Source: Empedobacter sp036647415
GTDB lineage: Bacteria; Bacteroidota; Bacteroidia; Flavobacteriales; Weeksellaceae
Direction: 5' to 3'
Length of the DNA stretch: 64,000 bases
NCBI RefSeq assembly: GCF_036647415.1
Contig: NZ_JAVXKG010000001.1
Span: forward strand, 62,001 to 126,000
The notes beneath the pieces are model-generated. The model saw nothing but the letters and a program-made list of their open reading frames with translations, made no database searches and was not told where the DNA came from. Made by a program: the position numbers and the translations under genes. Each line of letters opens with the position of its first letter. Position 1 is the first letter of the stretch. This document shows positions 1 through 8,240 of the stretch, one piece after another.

Positions 1-471
1 GTTACTTTCTATTAATTTCTTATCTGCATTAAAATAGTTAATAGAATACGCAATTTTCTTGATAGAATCTGGCGTTATAGAGTCTTTTGGTAATATTGCA
101 AATTTTGTTACAGATGTATAGGTTACTTTTTTTGAGGCTAAATCTCTCAATAACGGATAAATTTCTGTTGTATCTTTTTCTGGGAAATAGGCCAATAATT
201 GATCTTTCAACAAACTATCAACCACCGTATCGCTTGTGTTAGAAGCCAGCGCAGAAAGTTCATAAAACTCGCGTAATTTCTGCTTTGCAATAAAATTTAC
301 AGCTTCTAACGAGTCCATTTTACTACTCACAGTAGACGCCTCATTTTTATATCCTTTTATCGCTTCTGGGTTATAATCTCCTTTATATTTATCGTCTTTA
401 CACGAAAATATAATCCAAACACTACATAGCACAACTAGGCTAAACTGAGTAATTTTACTTATCATTCTCAT
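1..471 (-). CDS. Putative lipoprotein, incomplete at window edge
   Basis: This reading frame stays open from a start near 471 to the first base of the window, so only the first 157 residues are visible and the C-terminus lies outside. It starts with a hydrophobic stretch (residues 8-24) that ends in a lipobox-like IIFSC, with Cys26 the likely lipidated residue, followed by a charged KDDKYKG segment. The mature part is rich in Lys, Ser and Asp and looks helical; I recognise no domain. The start (471, or Met3 at 465) overlaps the end of the upstream membrane protein gene, which suggests translational coupling. Outer-membrane or periplasmic lipoprotein is an inference from the signal alone. Confidence 0.75.
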   Translation of the reverse strand, partial: MRMISKITQFSLVVLCSVWIIFSCKDDKYKGDYNPEAIKGYKNEASTVSSKMDSLEAVNFIAKQKLREFYELSALASNTSDTVVDSLLKDQLLAYFPEKDTTEIYPLLRDLASKKVTYTSVTKFAILPKDSITPDSIKKIAYSINYFNADKKLIESN

Positions 472-1531
472 CTTGTTGGATTTTAAATTTTAATTTAACA
501 ATTTTTCCATTTTTGCTTTCAGATTCGATCAAAGAAAAATTCTTTAACGAAGTCGTCGGCATTGTAACCAAATTAATATATTGTTGTTTTGATAAAATCT
601 CAACACCAAAAAAATCATTGTCATAAACCTGATAAATAAGCGCATTATTCGCAATCATTTGGTCAAGTTTAGCTATTCTTTGTTTCAAATCTTTTGCTGA
701 ATTAGAATAATAATAAAGCATAATTTTATAATCATCAGGCTCTAAAAGCAACTTTTCAGGCTGATTATATTGATGCAAATTAACCTTAAACGTATCTTGT
801 TTATAATAAGGCGAACTCACAAACATTTTGATTGTATCTCTTTGCGATTCAAATTTTATACAACCTGTTTTTGTCGATAAATAAAGCGGTGTAAAACCAT
901 CTCTAATTATTGTAACCTCAACAGAATTTGTTACAGCCGTCTGTCGATCAGCATCTACAAAACAAAATTCGTATTCTTTTTGGTCGAAAAAAGAATAATA
1001 AACGCCTGCCCCAATTCCACACAAAACTAAAATTGTAGCCGAAATCATCGAAATTAATTTAAGTTTCGGTTTTGTTTTCTTCGTTTTATCAGGTTCTTCT
1101 TCTTTGTTTGTCGATTCTTTATTTTCGGGAATAATTTCTGTCGAAACTTCTTCTGAAAAATTATTTTTTGGTAGATTATTTTCTGTTTTTTCTGCTTCTA
1201 TCGTCGATTCTTCAACTTTATTTGTTCCAAAATGTTCATTTTTATTAATTTGAACAAAATGCGCCCAATTCTTATAACCACAATATTGTGATAGCAGATT
1301 GAGCATGTCTATGCGTGGAAGTTTCTTAAAATCTGACTTAAAATACGTATAAAACCATTTTTCGCTCACAGTAGAGCGGGTTTTATTGAATAAATCGTCT
1401 TGAAAAGAAGTAATTTCTTGACCTCTCCAATCAGAAATATTATCGGATTGAGCAGAATTTTCTTCTAAAAATCGTTTTGCTATCGATTTTTTTAGAATTT
1501 CGAAAATTTCTATATCTGTAAATTTGCTCAA
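455..1531 (-). CDS. Single-pass membrane protein, function unknown
   Basis: The protein has 358 residues. Residues 1-100 form a soluble N-terminal domain with several aromatic motifs (WFYTYF, YKNWAHF). A low-complexity Glu/Lys/Thr linker follows (about 100-157), then one transmembrane helix (about 159-182). The C-terminal part, about 175 residues beyond the membrane, starts with a beta-rich segment resembling a small regulatory or Ig-like domain. The charge pattern (KKTKPKLK before the helix) suggests the N-terminus is cytoplasmic and the C-terminus periplasmic. I cannot name a family. It overlaps the downstream lipoprotein gene by 17 bp, so the two probably work together. A cytoplasm-to-envelope sensing role is only a guess from this layout. 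Confidence 0.8.
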   Translation of the reverse strand: MSKFTDIEIFEILKKSIAKRFLEENSAQSDNISDWRGQEITSFQDDLFNKTRSTVSEKWFYTYFKSDFKKLPRIDMLNLLSQYCGYKNWAHFVQINKNEHFGTNKVEESTIEAEKTENNLPKNNFSEEVSTEIIPENKESTNKEEEPDKTKKTKPKLKLISMISATILVLCGIGAGVYYSFFDQKEYEFCFVDADRQTAVTNSVEVTIIRDGFTPLYLSTKTGCIKFESQRDTIKMFVSSPYYKQDTFKVNLHQYNQPEKLLLEPDDYKIMLYYYSNSAKDLKQRIAKLDQMIANNALIYQVYDNDFFGVEILSKQQYINLVTMPTTSLKNFSLIESESKNGKIVKLKFKIQQDENDK

Positions 1532-1840
1532 AAATTAAAGTTTAAATAATTGGTTATGAATATTTTGTAAAATAAAAACGATTTTACAATTTGTTTTTAA
1601 ATACATCTACAAATAAAATAATTTTTTTGATAAGATGCGTTGTATTTCTTTATTAATGATGTTTTGTTTGATATTATATGTTGTAAAACTTTTGTTGATT
1701 ATTTGCACAATTGATTACAACAATGTTACAACTATTTTGCTTAGAAAAATATTGTTGTCGTTCTAACTTTGACTTAACAAAATGATTGAGAAATCAACGA
1801 AAATTAAAAATCAAATTAAACATTTAAAAAAATTAAAGTT
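1532..1840. other. Divergent intergenic region, AT-rich
   Basis: This stretch of about 309 bp separates the membrane protein gene (minus strand) from the small lipoprotein pair (plus strand). I find no convincing ORF. It holds a plus-strand promoter (1737-1771). Just upstream are two direct copies of TTACAAC (1715-1721 and 1726-1732, 11 bp apart) and an inverted copy GTTGTAA (1680-1686), which could form an operator. No clear TAnnTTTG box was found for the minus-strand gene. Confidence 0.5.
1737..1771 (+). promoter_or_regulatory. Bacteroidota-type promoter for the lipoprotein pair
   Basis: TAACTTTG at 1764-1771 fits the TAnnTTTG -7 element, and TTTTG ending at 1739 fits the -33 TTG at a 24 nt spacing, slightly long. 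Initiation near 1777 would give a leader of about 63 nt before the ATG at 1841. Confidence 0.5.
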
Positions 1841-2095
1841 ATGAAAAAATTAGCATTAAACGTAATCGTATTAGGAGTTATTGGAACTGCATTTGGTTTA
1901 TCTTCTTGTAATTTATTTGGATCGAAAGAAACAAAAACTGAAACAGAGGTAAAAAATGATACAATTACAACAATTGAAGATTCTGTAAAAATTGATTCTG
2001 TAGGTAAAGATTCAGTTGTCATTAAAGACTCAGTAGTTGTAAAAGAAACGCCTGTAAAAGTTGAAACAACTACGACTACAACAGAAAAAAAATAG
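1841..2095 (+). CDS. Small Thr/Val-rich lipoprotein
   Basis: This 84-residue protein has an N-terminal lipoprotein signal (MKKLALNVIVLG, hydrophobic to about residue 20, lipobox LSSC with Cys24). The remainder is low-complexity, made of repeated short units around DSV (EDSVKIDSV, KDSVVIKDSVVV) and a Thr run before the end, and has no recognisable fold. It is followed 32 bp later by a second lipoprotein whose signal starts with the same MKKLAL, so the two look like a tandem pair in one transcript. Such short disordered lipoproteins are common in Flavobacteriia; the role is unknown. The minus-strand ORF over the same bases is a shadow. Confidence 0.75.
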   Translation: MKKLALNVIVLGVIGTAFGLSSCNLFGSKETKTETEVKNDTITTIEDSVKIDSVGKDSVVIKDSVVVKETPVKVETTTTTTEKK

Positions 2096-2127
2096 TTTTA
2101 AAGAGAAATTAAACAACAGATTATCAA

Positions 2128-2346
2128 ATGAAAAAATTAGCGTTATTCGCTCTTGTAGCGATTTCATTCACAGCAATTTCTTGTAAACAAGAACCAAAAG
2201 TTGGAGAACCAACAACAATTGTAGAAGATTCTGTAATTGTAGAAAAAACAGCTGTTCCGGCTGCAGATTCTGTGGAAGGTGTTACAACAGATTCAGCAAA
2301 AACTGTAAAAGCTGTCGATACAAAAACAGACTCTGTTACAAAATAA
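2128..2346 (+). CDS. Small Thr/Val-rich lipoprotein, paralogue of its neighbour
   Basis: This 72-residue protein has a lipoprotein signal (MKKLALFALVAIS) and a lipobox AISC with Cys19. The rest is a short disordered tail rich in Val, Thr, Asp and Ser that uses the same DSV/DSA-type units as the upstream protein. It shares promoter and terminator with that gene: a bidirectional hairpin begins 16 bp after its stop codon. The shared signal and composition point to an old tandem duplication. No function can be assigned beyond a predicted surface or periplasmic lipoprotein. Confidence 0.75.
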   Translation: MKKLALFALVAISFTAISCKQEPKVGEPTTIVEDSVIVEKTAVPAADSVEGVTTDSAKTVKAVDTKTDSVTK

Positions 2347-2361
2347 AGCTTGAATATTAAA

Positions 2362-2395
2362 TCAAAAAATCCGCTCTGTGAGCGGATTTTTTGAT
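2362..2395. terminator. Bidirectional intrinsic terminator
   Basis: The stem AAAAAATCCGCTC / GAGCGGATTTTTT with a TGT loop has a T-run on both strands. It lies between the lipoprotein pair and the convergent alcohol dehydrogenase gene and can end both transcripts. Confidence 0.9.
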
Positions 2396-2410
2396 TTATA
2401 AATGATGATT

Positions 2411-3460
2411 TTAAGCGTTTTTCAATGATTTGATGTCAATCACAAAGCGATATTTAACATCAGATTTTATCATTCGTTCATAAGCTTCATTAATATTCTG
2501 AATATCAATCATCTCAACATCAGAAACAATATTATGCTCACCACAAAAGTCTAACATTTCTTGTGTTTCTTTGATTCCTCCGATTAATGAACCTGCAAGA
2601 TTGCGTCGTTTCATAATCAACAAACCTCCATGCATTGGGTCTAAAGGCTCTACAGCACCAACCATACACATTGTTTTATCTAATTTCAATAAATTAAGAT
2701 ATGGATTAACATCGTGTTTTACAGGAATTGTATTTAGTAAAAAATCAAACGAATTTGCATGTGCTTTTAATTGCTCTACATCTTTTGAAATCAATACCTC
2801 ATCTGCTCCTAATTTCTTTGCATCCTCTCCTTTCGCCTCAGAAGTTGTAATCATAACAACATGAGCGCCCATTGCTTTTGCAAATTTTACACCCATGTGA
2901 CCAAGACCACCAAGCCCAATAATTCCAACTTTATCTCCCGATTTTACATTCCAATGACGTAAAGGTGACCAAGTTGTAATTCCTGCACAAAGCAATGGTG
3001 CAGCAGCTTTAGCATCAATATTTTCTGGAACAGTTAAAACAAAATCTTCTTCAACTACAATATGTTCTGCGTAACCACCGTATGTTACTCCTCCGTATTT
3101 TGAGTTTTTAGAATTGTATGTTCCTGTAAAACCATTCTCGCAATATTGCTCGATACCATCGTCGCAAGGAGAACAGTGTTGGCAAGATTCTACCATACAT
3201 CCTACTCCAACCAAATCACCAACTTTGTATTTTGTTACTTCTGGTCCAACTTCTCTTACTCTACCAATAATTTCATGTCCTGGTACAACTGGATAGCTTG
3301 GTTTTCCCCAATCTCCTTTTGCTGTATGAATATCGCTGTGACAAACACCACAATATTCGATATCTATAAAAACGTCTTTTGCATGTAAATGACGACGTTC
3401 TATTGTATGTGGCACTAATGGATCTGTTTCATTAAATGCTGCGTATGTTTTTGTACTCAT
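2411..3460 (-). CDS. Zinc-dependent NAD(P) alcohol dehydrogenase (YahK/CAD type)
   Basis: A 349-residue medium-chain dehydrogenase that interconverts alcohols and aldehydes with NAD(P). Catalytic zinc ligands are visible at Cys37 (CGVCHSD), His62 (GHE) and Cys158. The structural zinc lobe has Cys93, Cys96, Cys99 and Cys107. The dinucleotide-binding loop is GLGGLG at about 182-187. Length and motif spacing fit the cinnamyl-alcohol-dehydrogenase/YahK group, which usually uses NADPH on a broad range of aldehydes; the cofactor is inferred from the family. It lies 10 bp after the stop-to-start gap from an exported protein gene on the same strand, so the two may be co-transcribed, and ends at a bidirectional terminator. 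Confidence 0.9.
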   Translation of the reverse strand: MSTKTYAAFNETDPLVPHTIERRHLHAKDVFIDIEYCGVCHSDIHTAKGDWGKPSYPVVPGHEIIGRVREVGPEVTKYKVGDLVGVGCMVESCQHCSPCDDGIEQYCENGFTGTYNSKNSKYGGVTYGGYAEHIVVEEDFVLTVPENIDAKAAAPLLCAGITTWSPLRHWNVKSGDKVGIIGLGGLGHMGVKFAKAMGAHVVMITTSEAKGEDAKKLGADEVLISKDVEQLKAHANSFDFLLNTIPVKHDVNPYLNLLKLDKTMCMVGAVEPLDPMHGGLLIMKRRNLAGSLIGGIKETQEMLDFCGEHNIVSDVEMIDIQNINEAYERMIKSDVKYRFVIDIKSLKNA

Positions 3461-3470
3461 TTTGTAATTA

Positions 3471-4391
3471 TTAAAGGTTATTTAATATTTCTCTTTGTTT
3501 ATCTATAGAATATTCTGCTTTACAATCTAAATTAAGTTCTGAATTATATCGTTTCGCATAACTACTTAAATCAGAACAATTCGATAATATTTCGAATTCC
3601 TTATTTTTTGTATCAAAAATGATTCCTTTATAATCATTTGTATTAAGAGTTATGATTCTCTCTTTAACTAGATTGATATAATTTTCTGAATAAGCTTCTG
3701 GAGTATCTTTAGTTTCTAAAACAGTTGAAGCAATTGCTCCAGCAATTCCAAACATCATTAAATAGCCATTATTTTGTTGTGATTTTGGCAGTTCCATGTA
3801 CAAATGATTATCTGATCCAGCTTTTACTCTAACATAGGCAAAATTTGGAATCTCTTTAGCTAATAAGATTTTTTTATCTTTTGCAATCTTTTTAATCTCT
3901 TTTACATTAAAATAAATATCTCCATTGCTCACAATTGCAAAATAATCTCGTTGTTGAAATTCAGGAAATTTTCCTTTTGTGTCATAAAAATTAACTAAAT
4001 CAACTGATTGCTCAAACCAATCTGCATAAAGATTTGGTTTCACTTCAAATGATTTATTTTCGACATTTTTAGAAACGAAATCATCTTTTGTCAGATAAAC
4101 TCCATCAATATAACTAAAAGATTCTTTACTAAATACACCTTTTATTTCAGGAATATTCTTAGAAAAATTTTCAGTATCATAAACTAATTCAAAATCTTTT
4201 ATTCTAACTACTGCAAAAGTATTTTTTGATAAATCTGTTTTAAACTGCAATCCTTTTCCATCATTAATATATTTTACATCGCTTATTTCAAAAGAATTAT
4301 TTGTACTCTTAGAAGTTATTTTCGCTTTAGAGATATATTGTCCAAAAGAAAAAGTTGAACATAAGATAAGTAGCGTTAATAATTTTTTCAT
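3471..4391 (-). CDS. Exported protein of unknown function
   Basis: A 306-residue protein with a clear Sec signal peptide (MKKLLTLLILCSTFSFG, probable cleavage after FSFG before Q18). The mature part mixes beta-strand-like segments with charged loops and shows no membrane helix after the signal apart from a short hydrophobic stretch around YLMMFGIAGAIAS near residue 215. I do not recognise a domain. It lies directly upstream of the alcohol dehydrogenase gene on the same strand (10 bp apart), and a terminator separates it from the prolyl endopeptidase gene upstream. A periplasmic location is predicted. Confidence 0.75.
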   Translation of the reverse strand: MKKLLTLLILCSTFSFGQYISKAKITSKSTNNSFEISDVKYINDGKGLQFKTDLSKNTFAVVRIKDFELVYDTENFSKNIPEIKGVFSKESFSYIDGVYLTKDDFVSKNVENKSFEVKPNLYADWFEQSVDLVNFYDTKGKFPEFQQRDYFAIVSNGDIYFNVKEIKKIAKDKKILLAKEIPNFAYVRVKAGSDNHLYMELPKSQQNNGYLMMFGIAGAIASTVLETKDTPEAYSENYINLVKERIITLNTNDYKGIIFDTKNKEFEILSNCSDLSSYAKRYNSELNLDCKAEYSIDKQREILNNL

Positions 4392-4413
4392 TCAATAAAT
4401 TTTATCAAAAATA

Positions 4414-4447
4414 AAAAAATCCATCTGAATAATCAGATGGATTTTTG
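4414..4447 (-). terminator. Intrinsic terminator of the prolyl endopeptidase gene
   Basis: The stem AAATCCATCTGA / TCAGATGGATTT is followed by a T-run on the minus strand. It starts 18 bp after the endopeptidase stop codon. Confidence 0.85.
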
Positions 4448-4464
4448 TTATTTAAAAGCTAATT

Positions 4465-6579
4465 TTATTTCAGTTTTTTGATTCCCATGTTCCACAAAGT
4501 GAATGCATATTTATCAGCCGTTTCGTTAATCACAACTTCTGTCGAACGACCAGCTCCGTGACCTGCTTTTGTTTCAATTCTAATCAAAACTGGATTTTCA
4601 CAGGCTTGTTTTGCTTGTAAATTCGCTACAAATTTGTACGAATGTGATGGCACTACACGATCATCATGATCTCCCGTAGTTACTAAAGTCGCAGGATAAC
4701 AAGTACCTTCTTTTACATTATGTACAGGCGAATATCCTTTTAGAAATTCAAACATTTCTTTGCTATCATCAGCCGTTCCATAATCATATCCCCAACCTGC
4801 ACCAGCAGTAAAAGTATGGTAACGTAACATATCTAAAACTCCAACCGCAGGCAAAGCAACTTTTGCAATTTTTGGATTAATTGTTTCTGTTGCACCAACT
4901 AACAATCCTCCATTAGACCCTCCTGAAAGAGCAGTAAAGTCTGGTGAAGTATAATTATTTTTTTGTAAATATTCGGCAGCAGCAATGAAATCGTTAAATA
5001 CATTTAATTTATTGAATTGACGACCTCCATCATGCCATTTTTTACCATATTCTCCACCTCCACGTAAGTTTGGAACAGCATAAACACCACCATTTTCTAT
5101 CCAAGCAGCAGTTGCTGGACTAAATCCTGGCGTTAAACTAACATTGAAACCTCCATATCCATAAACGATTGTAGGATTTTTACCATTTTTCTTTAATCCT
5201 TTTTTGTACGTGATAATCATCGGAACTTTTGTACCATCTTTCGACGTATAAAAAACTTGTTCTGAAACGTAATCATCCGAATTAAATTTCACATTTGGTT
5301 TGATGTAAACATTAGAAGAACCCGTTTCTACACTGTATTTGTAACTTGTAGAAGGTGTAATGTAATTAGAGAATCCGAAATAGATTTCTTTATCCGTTTT
5401 TTTTCCTCCAAAACCTGATGCAGAACCAACTCCTGGTAATGTAATTTGACGAACTTTTGATCCATCATACTTATATTGCTCTACAACAGAAATAGCATCT
5501 TTTAAGTATTTAGCAAATAAATAACCTCCTCCAGTAGAAACTGATAATACGTTTTCTGTTTCTGGAATAACAGTTTTCCAAGCAGACTCGCTCAAATCTG
5601 AAAGATTCGCTTTTACAACTTTGTTATTTGGTGCTTTATTATTTGTGAAAAAATAGAATGTTTCTCCATCATTGTCAATAATTGATGTACTTGTATCAAA
5701 ATTATTAACAATCGTTTTGATTGGGCTATTTGGTTTCGATAAATCTTGGTAATATAATTCGTTACCCGTTGTTGTATTTGCTGCGGTAATTACCAAAAAT
5801 CTTTCGTCATCTGTTAAATATGCACCAACATAGCGACGAGGCGTTTCAGATCCACCAAAAATCATTTTATCTGATTTCTGAGCTGTACCTAATTTGTGGT
5901 AATATAATTTGTGTTGATCTGTCTTTTCTGATAATTCTGATCCTTTTGGTTTGTCGTAAGATGAATAATAAAAACCATCATTTCCTTTCCAAGCAATTCC
6001 AGAAAACTTAACGTCAATCAACGTTTCACCAACTTGTGTTTTATCTTTTGCATTAAGAATAATTACTTTTCTCCAATCCGAACCACCTTCAGAAATAGAA
6101 TAACCAACTAAACTTCCGTCTTTAGAAAAACTAACATCAGACAAAGAAACTGAACCATCTTTTGAGAATTTATTTGGATCTAAGAACACTTCTTCTGCTC
6201 CATTTTCTCCTAACTTACGGTATAAAACTGAGTGTTGTTGTAAACCATCATTCTTATAATAATAAGTGAAATCTCCTTCTTTGAATGGTGTTGAAATCTT
6301 TTCGTAATTCCAAATATCTGTTAATGATTTTTTTAATTGAGCACGTAATGGAATCTCATTCAAGTAAGCATAAGTCGCTTTATTTTGGTCAACAACCCAT
6401 TTTTTTGTATCCTCAGACAAATCATTTTCTAACCAACGATATGGATCCTGAACTTTTTCTCCAAAATAAGTATCAACATGGTCTACTTTCTTTGTTTCAG
6501 GATATTTTTTTTTATAACTCTGTGCATTCACTCCTACCATAAGTGCTACATTTAATAAAATAAAAGCAGTTTTTTTCAT
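4465..6579 (-). CDS. Secreted prolyl oligopeptidase (S9A)
   Basis: A 704-residue serine peptidase that cleaves peptides after proline. A signal peptide (about residues 1-19, ending VNAQ) directs it to the periplasm, as in the classic Flavobacterium/Elizabethkingia meningoseptica enzyme of nearly equal length. The N-terminal half (about 80-430) is the seven-bladed propeller. The C-terminal alpha/beta-hydrolase domain carries the nucleophile Ser555 in GGSNGG, Asp640 in DHDDRV and His674 in AGHGAG. It is transcribed alone, with its own terminator, and probably serves peptide scavenging. Family assignment is firm; the biological substrate is not visible from sequence. Confidence 0.95.
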   Translation of the reverse strand: MKKTAFILLNVALMVGVNAQSYKKKYPETKKVDHVDTYFGEKVQDPYRWLENDLSEDTKKWVVDQNKATYAYLNEIPLRAQLKKSLTDIWNYEKISTPFKEGDFTYYYKNDGLQQHSVLYRKLGENGAEEVFLDPNKFSKDGSVSLSDVSFSKDGSLVGYSISEGGSDWRKVIILNAKDKTQVGETLIDVKFSGIAWKGNDGFYYSSYDKPKGSELSEKTDQHKLYYHKLGTAQKSDKMIFGGSETPRRYVGAYLTDDERFLVITAANTTTGNELYYQDLSKPNSPIKTIVNNFDTSTSIIDNDGETFYFFTNNKAPNNKVVKANLSDLSESAWKTVIPETENVLSVSTGGGYLFAKYLKDAISVVEQYKYDGSKVRQITLPGVGSASGFGGKKTDKEIYFGFSNYITPSTSYKYSVETGSSNVYIKPNVKFNSDDYVSEQVFYTSKDGTKVPMIITYKKGLKKNGKNPTIVYGYGGFNVSLTPGFSPATAAWIENGGVYAVPNLRGGGEYGKKWHDGGRQFNKLNVFNDFIAAAEYLQKNNYTSPDFTALSGGSNGGLLVGATETINPKIAKVALPAVGVLDMLRYHTFTAGAGWGYDYGTADDSKEMFEFLKGYSPVHNVKEGTCYPATLVTTGDHDDRVVPSHSYKFVANLQAKQACENPVLIRIETKAGHGAGRSTEVVINETADKYAFTLWNMGIKKLK

Positions 6580-6649
6580 CTTTTGTATAATTGCTGTTTA
6601 TGTAAAGATAATAATTCAAATGAATAATTATCAATCGTAAAAAATGATT

Positions 6650-6657
6650 TACATTTG
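6650..6657 (+). promoter_or_regulatory. Possible -7 element upstream of the MATE gene
   Basis: TACATTTG matches TAnnTTTG but no TTG is found at the usual upstream spacing. If used, the leader before the ATG at 6785 would be about 120 nt. Confidence 0.35.
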
Positions 6658-6784
6658 CAAAACGAAATCCTCTCAGATTTTTTTGAATGAATAAATAATC
6701 AAAACTACGCGGCAATTTAAAGTTTTATTCATTCTTAGATAATTCATTATCAATTAATTTTTATTATTTTCAAATTTTAAAATT

Positions 6785-8209
6785 ATGACTGCAAATTCAA
6801 ATTTTACAGCCAAAATTGGGTCAATTTTTTCGTTGATTAAACAAGCTTTTTCAAGCGAAAACTTAGACTTAACCGCATTACCAATCAAGAAATCTGTATT
6901 TCTATTAGCCATTCCGATGATGTTCGAAATGGTAATGGAATCTGTATTTGCATTGGTCGATTTATACTTTGTTGGACATCTTAAAGAAAGTGCTTACGCT
7001 ATACAAACCGTAGGTCTTACAGAATCTTTGTTAACAATCGTATATTCCATCTCCATCGGAATTAGTATGGCTGCAACAGCGATAATTGCGCGACGAATTG
7101 GAGAAAAAAAACCAGAAAAGGCATCAAAAAGTGCCGCTCAAGCAATTATACTTTCGGTAATTATCACCATTTTATTGAGTGTTTTCGGATTTATATACGC
7201 CAAAGATTTATTGATTTGGATGGGATCTACAGAACAAGCTGCCGAATATGGTAAAAATTTCACCAAAATAATGATGGCAAGTTGTTTAAGTATTGTTCTT
7301 TTATTTTTGATTAACGGAATTTTTCGCGGAGCTGGAAATGCTGCAATTGCCATGAAAAGTTTGTGGTTGGCAAATATTATTAACATTATTCTTTGTCCAA
7401 TCTTGATACGTGGATGGTTTCATTTTCCTGCAATGGGTTTAGAAGGAGCTGCATTAGCTACTGCAATTGGTAGAAGTTGTGGTGTAATTTATCAATTGTA
7501 TTGTTTAACAAAAAGTAACTCGTTAATTCAAATAAAACTTAATTATTTCCTTCCAAAAATAAAACCGATAATGAGCATTGTTAAAATTGCTGTACCTGCC
7601 ATTTTACAATACATTGTTGCAAGTTGTAGTTGGATTATTTTGGCAAGAATAGTAGCACAAACAGGTGGAGAAATTGCATCGTCGGGTTATCAAACAGCTT
7701 TACGATTGATGATGTTTTTTATGTTACCTGCTTGGGGCTTAAGTAATGCTGCAGCAACTTTGGTTGGTCAAAATTTAGGAAATAAAGATCCCGAAAAAGC
7801 ATCAAAATCTGTGATGATGACAATGAAATTCAATATTATTTATATGTTGATTGTAAGTGTTATTTTTTATGGACTGAGCAATTATTTGGTATCGATTTTC
7901 ACTACAGAAGAGCATATCAAAATTGTTGCTAGAGAAGGAATGTATATCTTGGCAACTGGTTTTCTTTTGTACGGAATAGGTATGATGATGATGAATGCAT
8001 TTAACGGTGCGGGTGACACAATGACGCCGACATTAATTAATCTGGTTGGCTTTTGGTTGTTCCAAATTCCATTAGCTTATGTATTGTCGTATCATTTTAA
8101 CCTAAAAGAAGAAGGCGTTTTTATCGCAATTCCTGTTTCAGAAACGTTTATTGCAATAGTCGCTTTTATCTTATTCCGAAGAGGAAAATGGAAGCTAAAA
8201 CAAGTATAA
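6785..8209 (+). CDS. MATE family multidrug/Na+ antiporter
   Basis: This 474-residue inner-membrane protein has about 12 hydrophobic segments arranged as two homologous halves. The first half begins near IPMMFEMVMESVFALVD and the second near AVPAILQYIVASCSWIIL. Proteins of this family expel cationic drugs or metabolites in exchange for Na+ or H+. The GEKKPEKAS and GNKDPEKAS loops at equivalent places in each half are typical. An N-terminal extension of about 35 polar residues precedes the first helix. The gene stands alone and ends at a hairpin shared with the convergent HMG-CoA synthase gene. Substrate cannot be predicted. Confidence 0.93.
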   Translation: MTANSNFTAKIGSIFSLIKQAFSSENLDLTALPIKKSVFLLAIPMMFEMVMESVFALVDLYFVGHLKESAYAIQTVGLTESLLTIVYSISIGISMAATAIIARRIGEKKPEKASKSAAQAIILSVIITILLSVFGFIYAKDLLIWMGSTEQAAEYGKNFTKIMMASCLSIVLLFLINGIFRGAGNAAIAMKSLWLANIINIILCPILIRGWFHFPAMGLEGAALATAIGRSCGVIYQLYCLTKSNSLIQIKLNYFLPKIKPIMSIVKIAVPAILQYIVASCSWIILARIVAQTGGEIASSGYQTALRLMMFFMLPAWGLSNAAATLVGQNLGNKDPEKASKSVMMTMKFNIIYMLIVSVIFYGLSNYLVSIFTTEEHIKIVAREGMYILATGFLLYGIGMMMMNAFNGAGDTMTPTLINLVGFWLFQIPLAYVLSYHFNLKEEGVFIAIPVSETFIAIVAFILFRRGKWKLKQV

Positions 8210-8237
8210 AAAAATCGCTCAGTGAGCGATTTTTTTG
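8207..8237. terminator. Bidirectional intrinsic terminator
   Basis: AAAATCGCTCA / TGAGCGATTTT forms a hairpin flanked by A and T runs, between the convergent MATE and HMG-CoA synthase genes. Confidence 0.9.
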
Positions 8238-8240
8238 TTT

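Noticed and set aside
1816..2022. 68-residue minus-strand ORF opposite the first small lipoprotein
   Set aside because: It is the complement of a repeat-rich lipoprotein gene that has a convincing signal peptide and lipobox.
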